Shown here: in pieces, positions 1 to 6,396 of the stretch
Layout: every line of letters begins with the position of its first letter
How positions within the stretch are numbered: position 1 is the stretch's first letter
From: Erysipelotrichaceae bacterium
GTDB lineage: Bacteria > Bacillota_I > Bacilli_A > Erysipelotrichales > Erysipelotrichaceae
Assembly: GCA_003446295.1 (NCBI GenBank)
Contig: DMBB01000185.1
Location: 1-8,336, forward strand
Direction: 5' to 3'
DNA: 8,336 bases
Notes under the pieces: model-generated
What the model saw: the letters and a program-made list of their open reading frames with translations, nothing else
Told to the model about the DNA's origin: nothing
Databases searched by the model: none
Program-made: the position numbers and the translations under genes

Positions 1-227
1 ATGAACGGTGACAGGTTGATCGTGCCTGCAGGCAGCAGATAGAAATTCGGGATCGAAGCCAGAATAGGCATCAGGGTAAAGTACATCACCATGCAGAGAT
101 AGCAGTAAAAAGCAGTGCGCAGGAACAGGCGCAGTGTGCCCATTTCCTTCCACTTTCTGAAGAATACGATAAAGTATACAAATACCAGAACGACAAAGTC
201 CGGCAGACATGCAATTCCCCGGATCAT
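1..227 (-). CDS. VanZ-like family membrane protein, 3' end cut by window edge
   Basis: This is the N-terminal 75 codons of a membrane protein read leftwards off the window. The visible part has two hydrophobic segments: one about residues 8-23 (LPDFVVLVFVYFIVFF) and one about 36-55 ending in YFTLMPI. It then reaches INLSPF. The pairing of a Y-F-T-L-M-P helix end with a downstream N-L-x-P-F is the hallmark I associate with the VanZ-like family, whose founder gives low-level teicoplanin resistance and whose biochemical role is unclear. I chose the ATG at 227 because GGAG lies six bases upstream. In-frame ATGs at 266 and 314 would add a polar, Cys/Phe-rich leader without a ribosome site. The gene is divergent from the glycosidase-YfhO pair. 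The family call rests on a fragment, so it is moderate. Confidence 0.65.
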   Translation of the reverse strand, partial: MIRGIACLPDFVVLVFVYFIVFFRKWKEMGTLRLFLRTAFYCYLCMVMYFTLMPILASIPNFYLLPAGTINLSPF

Positions 228-233
228 TGTATG

Positions 234-237
234 CTCC
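234..237 (-). promoter_or_regulatory. Ribosome binding site of the VanZ-like gene
   Basis: On the minus strand GGAG is followed by CATACA and then ATG at 227, which is ideal spacing. It decides the start in favour of 227 over the upstream in-frame ATGs at 266 and 314, neither of which has a comparable site. Confidence 0.6.
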
Positions 238-328
238 GATCTATCGCAGCTTTGTTGTACATCCATAAAATCGTAACATGACGTCTTAAAGAAAAAAAGA
301 CTGAAAAAACTCATAGCAGAGTGCCGAT

Positions 329-332
329 GAGG
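329..332 (+). promoter_or_regulatory. Ribosome binding site of the glycosidase-like gene
   Basis: GAGG is followed by TAAA and ATG at 337. A second GGAG at 339-342 sits only three bases before an in-frame ATG at 346. The upstream pair has the better spacing, so 337 is preferred; using 346 would remove only three residues before the same signal peptide. Confidence 0.5.
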
Positions 333-336
333 TAAA

Positions 337-2370
337 ATGGAGACTATGAAGAAACTGTTTGCTGTCTTATCAGCTGTATTGTTCTGCATATCGCTGCAGG
401 TGCACGCGCAGGATGATCCCGGCATGTTCCATCTGATGGATCCGGGGAGTCTTTTTTATGACGCATCATCTGAATACGATGTTCCGGATCACCTGACTGT
501 CTGGAAGAATGACACGCTCCTGCTGAAAGCGGTATTTCATGCGGATCATGACGGTCAGCTGACATTGTCCTGCGGTCAGGATACGCATGCTGTATTTCTG
601 GAAACAGTCAGTGCCTCTATCGGGATCGGAAGCGATCCCGGCATACCGCATTATGATGTTCCGGACCGGATCGGTGATCAGACGCATCATGCTGTGCAGG
701 GCGAAACGGTATATGTGCTGATCGAGATCACAGCATCCCAAAATACCGGAGCAGGACTGAAGGAAACATCTGTTGTGCTGTCGGACGGCATCAAAGAATA
801 TCCTTTGCCCATCACATATGAAGTGATTGACCGTGTGCTGCCCGAGCCGGCACTGACCGTGGAATTCTGGCAGTATCCGTATGCATCGCTCAGATGGTAT
901 GACATGCTGGAAGGCGAGGAGCCGTTCAGCAGGAAACATCAGTCTGTTCTGGGCAGACAGCTGGATGCGTATGCACAGCTTGGCATGAAGAATATTACAG
1001 TCACAGTCACGGATGAACCGTGGGGTCATCAGGTATATGACCAGTATCCTTCCATGGTGAAGTGGAAACATGATCAGGATGGATATCTGTTCTTCGATTA
1101 TACGGAGATGGATCAGTGGATCAGCCTCTGCATGGAACACGGAGTCGACGGCTATATTGACTGCTTCGGCATCCTGCCGTTTACCGGCAGATGGCAGATC
1201 ACGGAACATGACGGCAGTGTGACGGAGGTCAGCCCTGAGATCGGCAGCTATGAATGGACGGATCTCTGGTCGACATTCCTGTACAGCTTCACGGACCATA
1301 TGGAAGAAAAAGGCTGGATCGATCAGACGTATATCATGATCGACGAGCGTCCTGTAGAGGAAATGAAAGCAGCGGTCGGCCTGGTGCAGGAGATCTGCGG
1401 TGACCGTCTGAAGTTTCATGCGGCATTGGCAGAGATCACGGAAGACAGTTTCTATGATGTGTTTGACAGACTGGCGGTATCGATCGCGTCATTCTCAGGG
1501 AAAGAAGATATGATGCGGCGCATCATCGCGCACAGAAAAGAACTGGGTCTTACGACACAGATGTATAACTGCTCAACCAATTATCCGAATGTATTTGCAT
1601 TATCTGAACCTGATGAATCGCTCTGGACAATGGAATATCTTGCCGGCATGGGATTTGACGGATATCTCAGATGGGCAATGGATGCCTGGCCGCAGGATCC
1701 TTATGCCAGCTTTGATTTTGACCGCTTTGAAGCGGGAGATACGATGCTCGTATATCCGGATGAACATGACAGTACGGATCCTGAGATCACCCAGTCTTAC
1801 AGGCTGAAGATGATCGGACAAGGAATCAGAAATGTCACCAAGCTGCAGGCGCTGGACAGCCCGGATATCCTGTCTGTGATGTACCGGGGCAACGGGAAAG
1901 AAAACAGGTACGGTGCAGTCTATGCGAAGGGTCAGAGTGTAAAAGCACTGACTTCGCTGGAAGCAGACCGCATTGAGCAGATGATCCGATGCATGGAAGA
2001 TGCAGCATCAGGCATACATGCACCTGACATGGATGTGCACAGATCACGTATTGCCTATCTGGGGCTGAATCCCTCCTGGGATGGCGCCTATCTTGGACTG
2101 AACAGATGCGTGGCAATCATGAATGTGGTGTGTTTTGCGGCGGATCTGGTGATTCTTGCTGTGATGTTTATGCGACATGCAGGTAAAATAAAGAAAATGG
2201 CAGTGTGTTTGATCGCGCTGGCATCTGCGGCATGTATTCTGCTGAGCTTTGGCAGTACAGCCGTTCTGATCGACAGGTTTACTGTCATGATGATGACAGG
2301 AACGATAGTATGTGCCGTGATTGCCATGATTGGCAGCAGACGGCAGGGAGAATCAAAAGATGAAGCGTAA
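337..2370 (+). CDS. Secreted, membrane-anchored DUF4091 / GH123-like glycoside hydrolase
   Basis: This predicted 677-residue extracytoplasmic glycosidase has a signal peptide (KK, then a hydrophobic core to V-H-A24, likely cleaved before Q25). A probable beta-sandwich spans about 25-170 and a TIM-barrel-like catalytic region about 175-500. The end of that region matches DUF4091: YNCSTNYPN at 410-418, GYLRWAMDAW at 442-451, GD...LVYP at 467-474, and an R-x-K-x-x-x-x-G-I-R close at 489-498. The adjacent acidic pair D336-E337 (IDERP) sits where GH123 enzymes carry their Asp-Glu catalytic pair. Known GH123 members are exo-beta-N-acetylgalactosaminidases; the substrate here is unknown. The C-terminus has three membrane helices (about 592-612, 621-643, 648-666). 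Positive loops at 613-620 and 668 onward place the enzyme outside the cell. The end overlaps the YfhO gene by 11 bases. Fold assignment is fairly sure, specificity is not. Confidence 0.8.
   Translation: METMKKLFAVLSAVLFCISLQVHAQDDPGMFHLMDPGSLFYDASSEYDVPDHLTVWKNDTLLLKAVFHADHDGQLTLSCGQDTHAVFLETVSASIGIGSDPGIPHYDVPDRIGDQTHHAVQGETVYVLIEITASQNTGAGLKETSVVLSDGIKEYPLPITYEVIDRVLPEPALTVEFWQYPYASLRWYDMLEGEEPFSRKHQSVLGRQLDAYAQLGMKNITVTVTDEPWGHQVYDQYPSMVKWKHDQDGYLFFDYTEMDQWISLCMEHGVDGYIDCFGILPFTGRWQITEHDGSVTEVSPEIGSYEWTDLWSTFLYSFTDHMEEKGWIDQTYIMIDERPVEEMKAAVGLVQEICGDRLKFHAALAEITEDSFYDVFDRLAVSIASFSGKEDMMRRIIAHRKELGLTTQMYNCSTNYPNVFALSEPDESLWTMEYLAGMGFDGYLRWAMDAWPQDPYASFDFDRFEAGDTMLVYPDEHDSTDPEITQSYRLKMIGQGIRNVTKLQALDSPDILSVMYRGNGKENRYGAVYAKGQSVKALTSLEADRIEQMIRCMEDAASGIHAPDMDVHRSRIAYLGLNPSWDGAYLGLNRCVAIMNVVCFAADLVILAVMFMRHAGKIKKMAVCLIALASAACILLSFGSTAVLIDRFTVMMMTGTIVCAVIAMIGSRRQGESKDEA
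2346..2350 (+). promoter_or_regulatory. Ribosome binding site of the YfhO-family gene, inside the upstream gene
   Basis: GGGAG ends nine bases before the ATG at 2360. It favours that start over an in-frame TTG at 2330, which would prepend ten polar residues and has no clear site. The site lies inside the last codons of the glycosidase-like gene, implying coupled translation. Confidence 0.6.
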
Positions 2371-5092
2371 ATTTGGAAGTGTAATTTCAGCAGTGATCGC
2401 TGCCTTCATGACAGCTGTGATATTTGCACTGCTGATGCTGGTGATGAAGATCTATCCGTTCGGTGACCATACATTGCTGTATGGTGAAGGCAAACAGCTG
2501 ATCAGCCTGTACGGAAGTATCTTTGACATTGTCAAACACCCTGACCGGCTGCTGTATGCATGGAATGCAGCAATGGGCACGGAAATGCTGGAAGTATCGG
2601 CGGCATATCTGTTCTCGCCGCTGAACTATCTGCTGCTGTTGTTCAAGGACAACATACTGCTTGGTTTCCATGTGATCGCAGGTCTGCGTCTGTCGCTTGC
2701 GGCTTTCACTTTCTGCATCTGGCTGAACCGGAAGGAAGGCCTGCATGTCTTTTCAAGAGCGATGCTCGGGACTGCATACGCATATACCGGATTTACGATC
2801 ACCTACCTGACCAATACATCCATGATCGACGGTGCGGTGATCCTGCCGATGCTGGCATTGGGTGTTGCACGCATCTATGAAGGAAAGGGCGTGCTGGTAT
2901 ATGTCCTTTCCATGGTCGCAGCCATTCTGACCGGATACAGACTGATCGCAATGTTCACGCTGGCATCCGTGCTGCTCTACTTCAAGGGCATTCTTGATGA
3001 ACCGGGCGGCGTGAAACGCCTCAAGCGTACATTCATGCCGTGGTTTATCGGTTCGGTCCTTGCCGGACTGCTGTGCTCCTTTGTGCTGATACCGATCTAT
3101 GTTTCCACACATCACGGCTATGTGCTGAAAATGCCTGAGTTTACGATTCTGAACGGTGATCCGGCAGATCTGCTGTCTGCCCTGATGACGGGCAACCTGC
3201 TGAAAACAGGGATCCCGCCGATTTTCATCGGGATCGTTCCGCTGGTCCTGGCTGCTTCATGGTTCTTCGACAAGGAGATCACACTGCGCCACAAGGCAGT
3301 GATGCTGGTTGTGCTTGGTATCTCTCTTGCGTCATTGTGGATCCCGATCCCGTATCTGTTCAGGGATTCTGTCAATGTGGCTGCATTTGATATGAGATGC
3401 ACATGCCTGGCTGTATTTATCCTGATGGACCTTGCGGCAGAAAGCAGGGGAAGTCTCCACAGCATGACGACAGCCGGATATATCCTGACAGGCATCCTGT
3501 GTGCTGCTTTGCTTGCCGGCTACGCGGTACTGCGTCAGGGTGAACTTGTCCTCTGGGCGGTCATCGTGGACGGTCTCTTGATGGCTGCGGCGGTTGTGCT
3601 CTGCTGGCTGATCGGGACGAAAGGGAACAGGATCGCTGCGGCAGCTCTGATCGCGCTGGCACTCGGCAATTCCGCGGAAAACAGCTGGCTTTCACTGCAT
3701 GAAGGCGTGAAGGAAGTGTCAGCCGCACAGTTCTATGATGTTTATGACAAAGCGGCAGGTACTGCTGCACAGCTCAGCAATGACTCACTGGAACGCACTG
3801 CCACAACATTTGCCTGGGGCAGGGAAGACGGCTTCCTGTATGAACTGAACAGCACGGACGGCTATCTGCAGTACAGACCGGCTGAAGGCCCTGCATTTGC
3901 CTGGAAGATGGGCGTTGCCTGGGACAATGAACACAGCAGCTATGCGGAAAACGCCGGCAATATCTCCGAATCAGCGGACGGCCTGATGTCTGTGAAATAT
4001 GTCCTCAGCAAAGAAGACCTGACAAATAAGTCATATACAAAGTCAGACAGCTACTCCGGCATCAGCATTTACCAGAATCCGTTCTGGACAGGTACAGTCA
4101 CTGCTGTGGAGGAACTGCCGAAGGCTGGAACCAATACGTTTGAAACACAGAATCTGATCTGGAAGAGCCTTTCCGGAGAAGATGATGATGTATATACGGA
4201 TGCCGGAGCCGTACTGAAGAAGAAAGGAACCGGCGTCACATTCAGTATCAAGGGTGATAATCAGCCGCTGTATATGGAAGTGCCTGCGGGCAAAGCGGAT
4301 ATCACGGTCAAACTTGATAAGACTGAGCAGGTCATTGAACATACTGCATCAGTGTGTGTTTATTATCTTGGCAGACCTTCTTCAGGCAAAACAGTCACTG
4401 TCACGATCGTGCCCGAAAACGGGGATGTCGCGGATTACAGCAAAACCGTGGTGTATGCCGAGAATCTGGCAGTATTGAGAAGACTTTCCGGCAGTGCACA
4501 GAAGCGTGCCGTTGCCATCAAGCAGGTATCACCTGCGCATCTGCACGGGGAAGGTTCGATCGCTTCAGGCAGCGGTTATATTCACACAAGCATTCCTTAT
4601 TCGGCAGGCTGGAATATCACTGTTGACGGCAGAACGGCGATCGCGTTCTCCGATGTCAACGGCATGATGTGCTTCGGCATCACGGAAGGCAGCCATGTCA
4701 TTGATATGGTCTACAGACCGACAGGATTTACCGTCGGCATGATTATTTCAGCGATCGCAGTCATTCTGCTCATCGCCTATATGTTCGCTCTGGGAAGCAG
4801 GATCCGCCGCTATAAGAAGCAGGATAAGGAAGAAGCTGAAGAAGCGAAGAGAAGAGCGGAAGAAGAAGCTCAGAGGGCTGCTGAGGAAGAAGCCAGAAGA
4901 GTTGAAGAAGCGGCTAGAAGAGCTGAGGAAGAAGCTGCACATACAGCTGATGAAAGCGCGTATTCTGATGAAGAAACAGTAAAGGCAGACGACATCGTCA
5001 TTCCGGATGTGCCTGCAGTGAAGGAAGCTGAAGAGATCAGTCCTGATCTGCCTGAACCGGATGAGGAGAAACCTCCTCTGAGCGAGGAATGA
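2360..5092 (+). CDS. YfhO-family GT-C membrane protein with charged coiled-coil tail
   Basis: This 910-residue polytopic membrane protein starts with a helix at about 7-29, followed by YPFG (32-35), a loop, and W-N...G-T...SPLNYLLLL, the arrangement typical of YfhO proteins. About a dozen further helices extend to about residue 440. A large extracytoplasmic region (roughly 450-785) follows, then a last helix at about 791-811. In Bacillus subtilis, YfhO is implicated in adding GlcNAc to lipoteichoic acid outside the membrane from an undecaprenyl-phosphate sugar; a similar glycosyl transfer is plausible here. Two oddities stand out. The first loop reads LLYGEGKQ, with E43 where I recall an Asp followed by Q in the family. 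After the last helix there is about 100 residues of Ala/Glu/Arg coiled coil (822-860) and an acidic Pro-containing tail. The gene is translationally coupled to the glycosidase upstream, and lgt follows after 54 bases with its own promoter. Confidence 0.9.
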   Translation: MKRKFGSVISAVIAAFMTAVIFALLMLVMKIYPFGDHTLLYGEGKQLISLYGSIFDIVKHPDRLLYAWNAAMGTEMLEVSAAYLFSPLNYLLLLFKDNILLGFHVIAGLRLSLAAFTFCIWLNRKEGLHVFSRAMLGTAYAYTGFTITYLTNTSMIDGAVILPMLALGVARIYEGKGVLVYVLSMVAAILTGYRLIAMFTLASVLLYFKGILDEPGGVKRLKRTFMPWFIGSVLAGLLCSFVLIPIYVSTHHGYVLKMPEFTILNGDPADLLSALMTGNLLKTGIPPIFIGIVPLVLAASWFFDKEITLRHKAVMLVVLGISLASLWIPIPYLFRDSVNVAAFDMRCTCLAVFILMDLAAESRGSLHSMTTAGYILTGILCAALLAGYAVLRQGELVLWAVIVDGLLMAAAVVLCWLIGTKGNRIAAAALIALALGNSAENSWLSLHEGVKEVSAAQFYDVYDKAAGTAAQLSNDSLERTATTFAWGREDGFLYELNSTDGYLQYRPAEGPAFAWKMGVAWDNEHSSYAENAGNISESADGLMSVKYVLSKEDLTNKSYTKSDSYSGISIYQNPFWTGTVTAVEELPKAGTNTFETQNLIWKSLSGEDDDVYTDAGAVLKKKGTGVTFSIKGDNQPLYMEVPAGKADITVKLDKTEQVIEHTASVCVYYLGRPSSGKTVTVTIVPENGDVADYSKTVVYAENLAVLRRLSGSAQKRAVAIKQVSPAHLHGEGSIASGSGYIHTSIPYSAGWNITVDGRTAIAFSDVNGMMCFGITEGSHVIDMVYRPTGFTVGMIISAIAVILLIAYMFALGSRIRRYKKQDKEEAEEAKRRAEEEAQRAAEEEARRVEEAARRAEEEAAHTADESAYSDEETVKADDIVIPDVPAVKEAEEISPDLPEPDEEKPPLSEE
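4844..4933 (+). repeat. Imperfect 21-24 base repeats encoding an A-R-R-x-E-E-E coiled coil
   Basis: Four successive units encode AKRRAEEE, AQRAAEEE, ARRVEEA and ARRAEEE (residues 829-858 of the YfhO-family protein). At DNA level they are 24, 24, 21 and 21 bases, sharing a purine-rich agaagag...gaagaa pattern. The near-heptad spacing predicts a long charged helix or coiled coil directly after the last membrane segment, on the cytoplasmic side if the preceding RIRRYKK obeys the positive-inside rule. Confidence 0.7.
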
Positions 5093-5098
5093 TATTGC

Positions 5099-5127
5099 TT
5101 TTCAAACCGCACCGGTTAGTTTACAAT
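5099..5127 (+). promoter_or_regulatory. Probable sigma-A-type promoter of the lgt unit
   Basis: TTTTCA (5099-5104, four of six matches to TTGACA), a 17-base spacer and TACAAT (5122-5127, five of six matches to TATAAT) lie just after the YfhO stop. The start of transcription would fall near 5134, just upstream of the GGAGG site at 5136-5140. The spacer contains a perfect inverted repeat AACCG-CAC-CGGTT (5105-5117). There is no clear terminator between the two units, so read-through from upstream is also possible. Confidence 0.5.
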
Positions 5128-5146
5128 GGCGTAACGGAGGTCAAAT

Positions 5147-5920
5147 ATGTACAATGACTGGCTGACAATCGGAAGGTTTACGATCCATGGCTATGGCGTC
5201 ATGATCGCGATAGGAATCCTGTTCGGCTTCACATATGCTGAACGGCAGGCAAAGAAACATGGTCTGAATTCGGACTATGCGGACAATCTCATCTTTATTG
5301 CCATCGGCTTCGGTTATGTATGCGCGAAGCTGACATATGTGCTGGTGAACTGGCAGCAGTTCCTCAGCGATCCCAAAGCAGTGCTTGGTTCCGGCGGATG
5401 GGTGGTATACGGCGGCATTCTGGGAGGGATCCTGGCGGCATACATTTACTGCCGTATCAGGAAACTGAACTTCAAGAGCTACTTTGATCTGATGATGCCG
5501 GGACTGTCTCTTGCACAGGCGTTCGGAAGGATCGGATGCTTCTTTGCGGGATGCTGCTACGGAATCGAAACACACAGTCACTTCGGCGTGACATTCCCGG
5601 CTCATTCACTGGCTCCGTCCGGTGTCCCTCTGGTACCGACGCAGCTGCTTTCAGCACTTGGTGATCTCATCATCTTCCTTGTGCTGCACCGCATGTATGA
5701 GAATGAGAAAACAAGAAAGTATACAGGTGCCGGATATCTGGTACTCTACAGCATGGGAAGATTCCTGATCGAATTCCTGCGCGGGGATGTTGAGCGCGGA
5801 CACATCGGGATCCTCTCGACATCACAGTTTATTTCGGTATTCATGATGCTTGCAGGAGTGATCCTGATCATGAAACTCCGCAGTACGCACAACGGAAACA
5901 CATCGAATATGGTAGAATGA
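5147..5920 (+). CDS. lgt: Prolipoprotein diacylglyceryl transferase
   Basis: Lgt is an integral membrane enzyme that moves diacylglycerol from phosphatidylglycerol to the lipobox cysteine of prolipoproteins, the first step of lipoprotein maturation. The 257 residues match the usual length. The Lgt signature is GRIGCFFAGCCYG (127-139), the cysteine-rich form common in Clostridia-like lineages, replacing the GRIGNF...E form of Escherichia coli. R128 corresponds to the essential Arg of that motif. The C-terminal MGRFLIEFLRG (203-213) supplies the second conserved Arg region. Y88-G-G stands where E. coli has the functionally important H-G-G. Hydrophobic segments fit a seven-helix protein. The start is supported by GGAGG six bases upstream. 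The gene heads a run with the rpiB-type gene 21 bases downstream and a membrane-anchored protein after that. Confidence 0.97.
   Translation: MYNDWLTIGRFTIHGYGVMIAIGILFGFTYAERQAKKHGLNSDYADNLIFIAIGFGYVCAKLTYVLVNWQQFLSDPKAVLGSGGWVVYGGILGGILAAYIYCRIRKLNFKSYFDLMMPGLSLAQAFGRIGCFFAGCCYGIETHSHFGVTFPAHSLAPSGVPLVPTQLLSALGDLIIFLVLHRMYENEKTRKYTGAGYLVLYSMGRFLIEFLRGDVERGHIGILSTSQFISVFMMLAGVILIMKLRSTHNGNTSNMVE
5910..5918 (+). promoter_or_regulatory. Possible extended -10 promoter for the rpiB-type gene
   Basis: TGG followed by TAGAAT matches the extended -10 form TGnTATAAT with one difference. It overlaps the lgt stop. Transcription would start near 5925, just before the AAGGTGG ribosome site (5926-5932) of the next gene. 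No -35 match is visible, and the sequence is constrained by coding, so this may be chance. Confidence 0.3.
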
Positions 5921-5941
5921 GTGGAAAGGTGGACTTGACTT

Positions 5942-6394
5942 ATGAAAATCGGAATTGCGAATGATCATACAGCTGTGGAAATGAAGAAAGAAGTCACAGC
6001 ATATCTGGAATCACTTGGACATGAAGTCATCAACTTCGGCACGGACAGTACGGAAAGCACGGATTATCCCATCTGGGGTGAGAAAGTAGCGAACGCTGTC
6101 GCTTCCGGAGAAGTGGAAAAAGGAATTGCCATCTGCGGAACAGGTCTGGGTATTTCCCTGGCATGCAACAAGGTGCACGGGATCCGTGCAGCTGTATGCT
6201 CAGAACCCTATACTGCGAAATACGGACGTCTGCACAATGACTGCAATATCCTGTGCTTCGGCGCGAGAGTGATCGGCATTGAAATGGCAAAGATGATGCT
6301 GGACGCATTCCTGACGACGGAATTTGAAGGCGGAAGACATCAGCGCAGAGTTGATGAGATCATGGATATTGAAAGAAGGAACTCCGGTAAATAA
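5942..6394 (+). CDS. rpiB: RpiB/LacAB-family sugar-phosphate isomerase (ribose-5-phosphate isomerase B type)
   Basis: This 150-residue cytoplasmic isomerase probably interconverts ribose 5-phosphate and ribulose 5-phosphate in the non-oxidative pentose phosphate pathway. Family landmarks run in order: D8-H9 near the N-terminus, DYPIWGE, the catalytic-cysteine loop ICGTGLG with C65, CNKVHGIRAA, R96-L-H98-N99, GARV, and FEGGRHQRRV near the end. The length is normal. The N-terminal motif reads NDHTAVEMK rather than the DHAG form of E. coli, and SEPYTA stands where many family members have a shorter D-x-x-A. This marks a subfamily whose true substrate could be another aldose phosphate such as allose or galactose 6-phosphate. 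An AAGGTGG ribosome site lies nine bases upstream. The gene is 21 bases after lgt and two bases before the next gene, so the three are probably cotranscribed. Confidence 0.9.
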   Translation: MKIGIANDHTAVEMKKEVTAYLESLGHEVINFGTDSTESTDYPIWGEKVANAVASGEVEKGIAICGTGLGISLACNKVHGIRAAVCSEPYTAKYGRLHNDCNILCFGARVIGIEMAKMMLDAFLTTEFEGGRHQRRVDEIMDIERRNSGK

Positions 6395-6396
6395 GT

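Larger units (their letters stand above)
228..336. other. Divergent intergenic region, promoters not resolved
   Basis: These 109 bases separate two divergent genes and must hold their 5' signals. I could not find a convincing -35/-10 pair on either strand. TAACAT (274-279) and TAAAAT (266-271 and 333-338) resemble -10 boxes on the plus strand but lack a partner -35. The region is A-rich on the plus strand from 288 to 308. No RNA gene or coding frame is evident apart from possible N-terminal extensions of the VanZ-like frame. Confidence 0.4.

Noticed and set aside
283..301. Short inverted repeat GTCTT/AAGAC with an A-rich loop in the divergent intergenic region.
   Set aside because: Five base pairs with a nine-base A-rich loop are expected by chance in this composition; it is neither a convincing operator nor a terminator.
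466..1419. Long open frame on the minus strand (317 codons) opposite the glycosidase gene.
   Set aside because: The translation is rich in His, Arg, Cys and Ile with no domain or signal, as expected from reading biased codons in reverse. The plus-strand gene has clear signal peptide, domain motifs and a ribosome site.
2330..2359. TTG at 2330 as start of the YfhO-family protein.
   Set aside because: It would add ten polar residues before a normal N-terminal MKRK-helix and lacks a ribosome site; the ATG at 2360 has GGGAG at suitable spacing.
4748..5112. Two minus-strand frames rich in Ser, Phe and Leu opposite the end of the YfhO gene.
   Set aside because: They are the antisense of the purine-rich Glu/Ala/Arg repeat codons; low-complexity Ser/Phe strings are the expected artefact.
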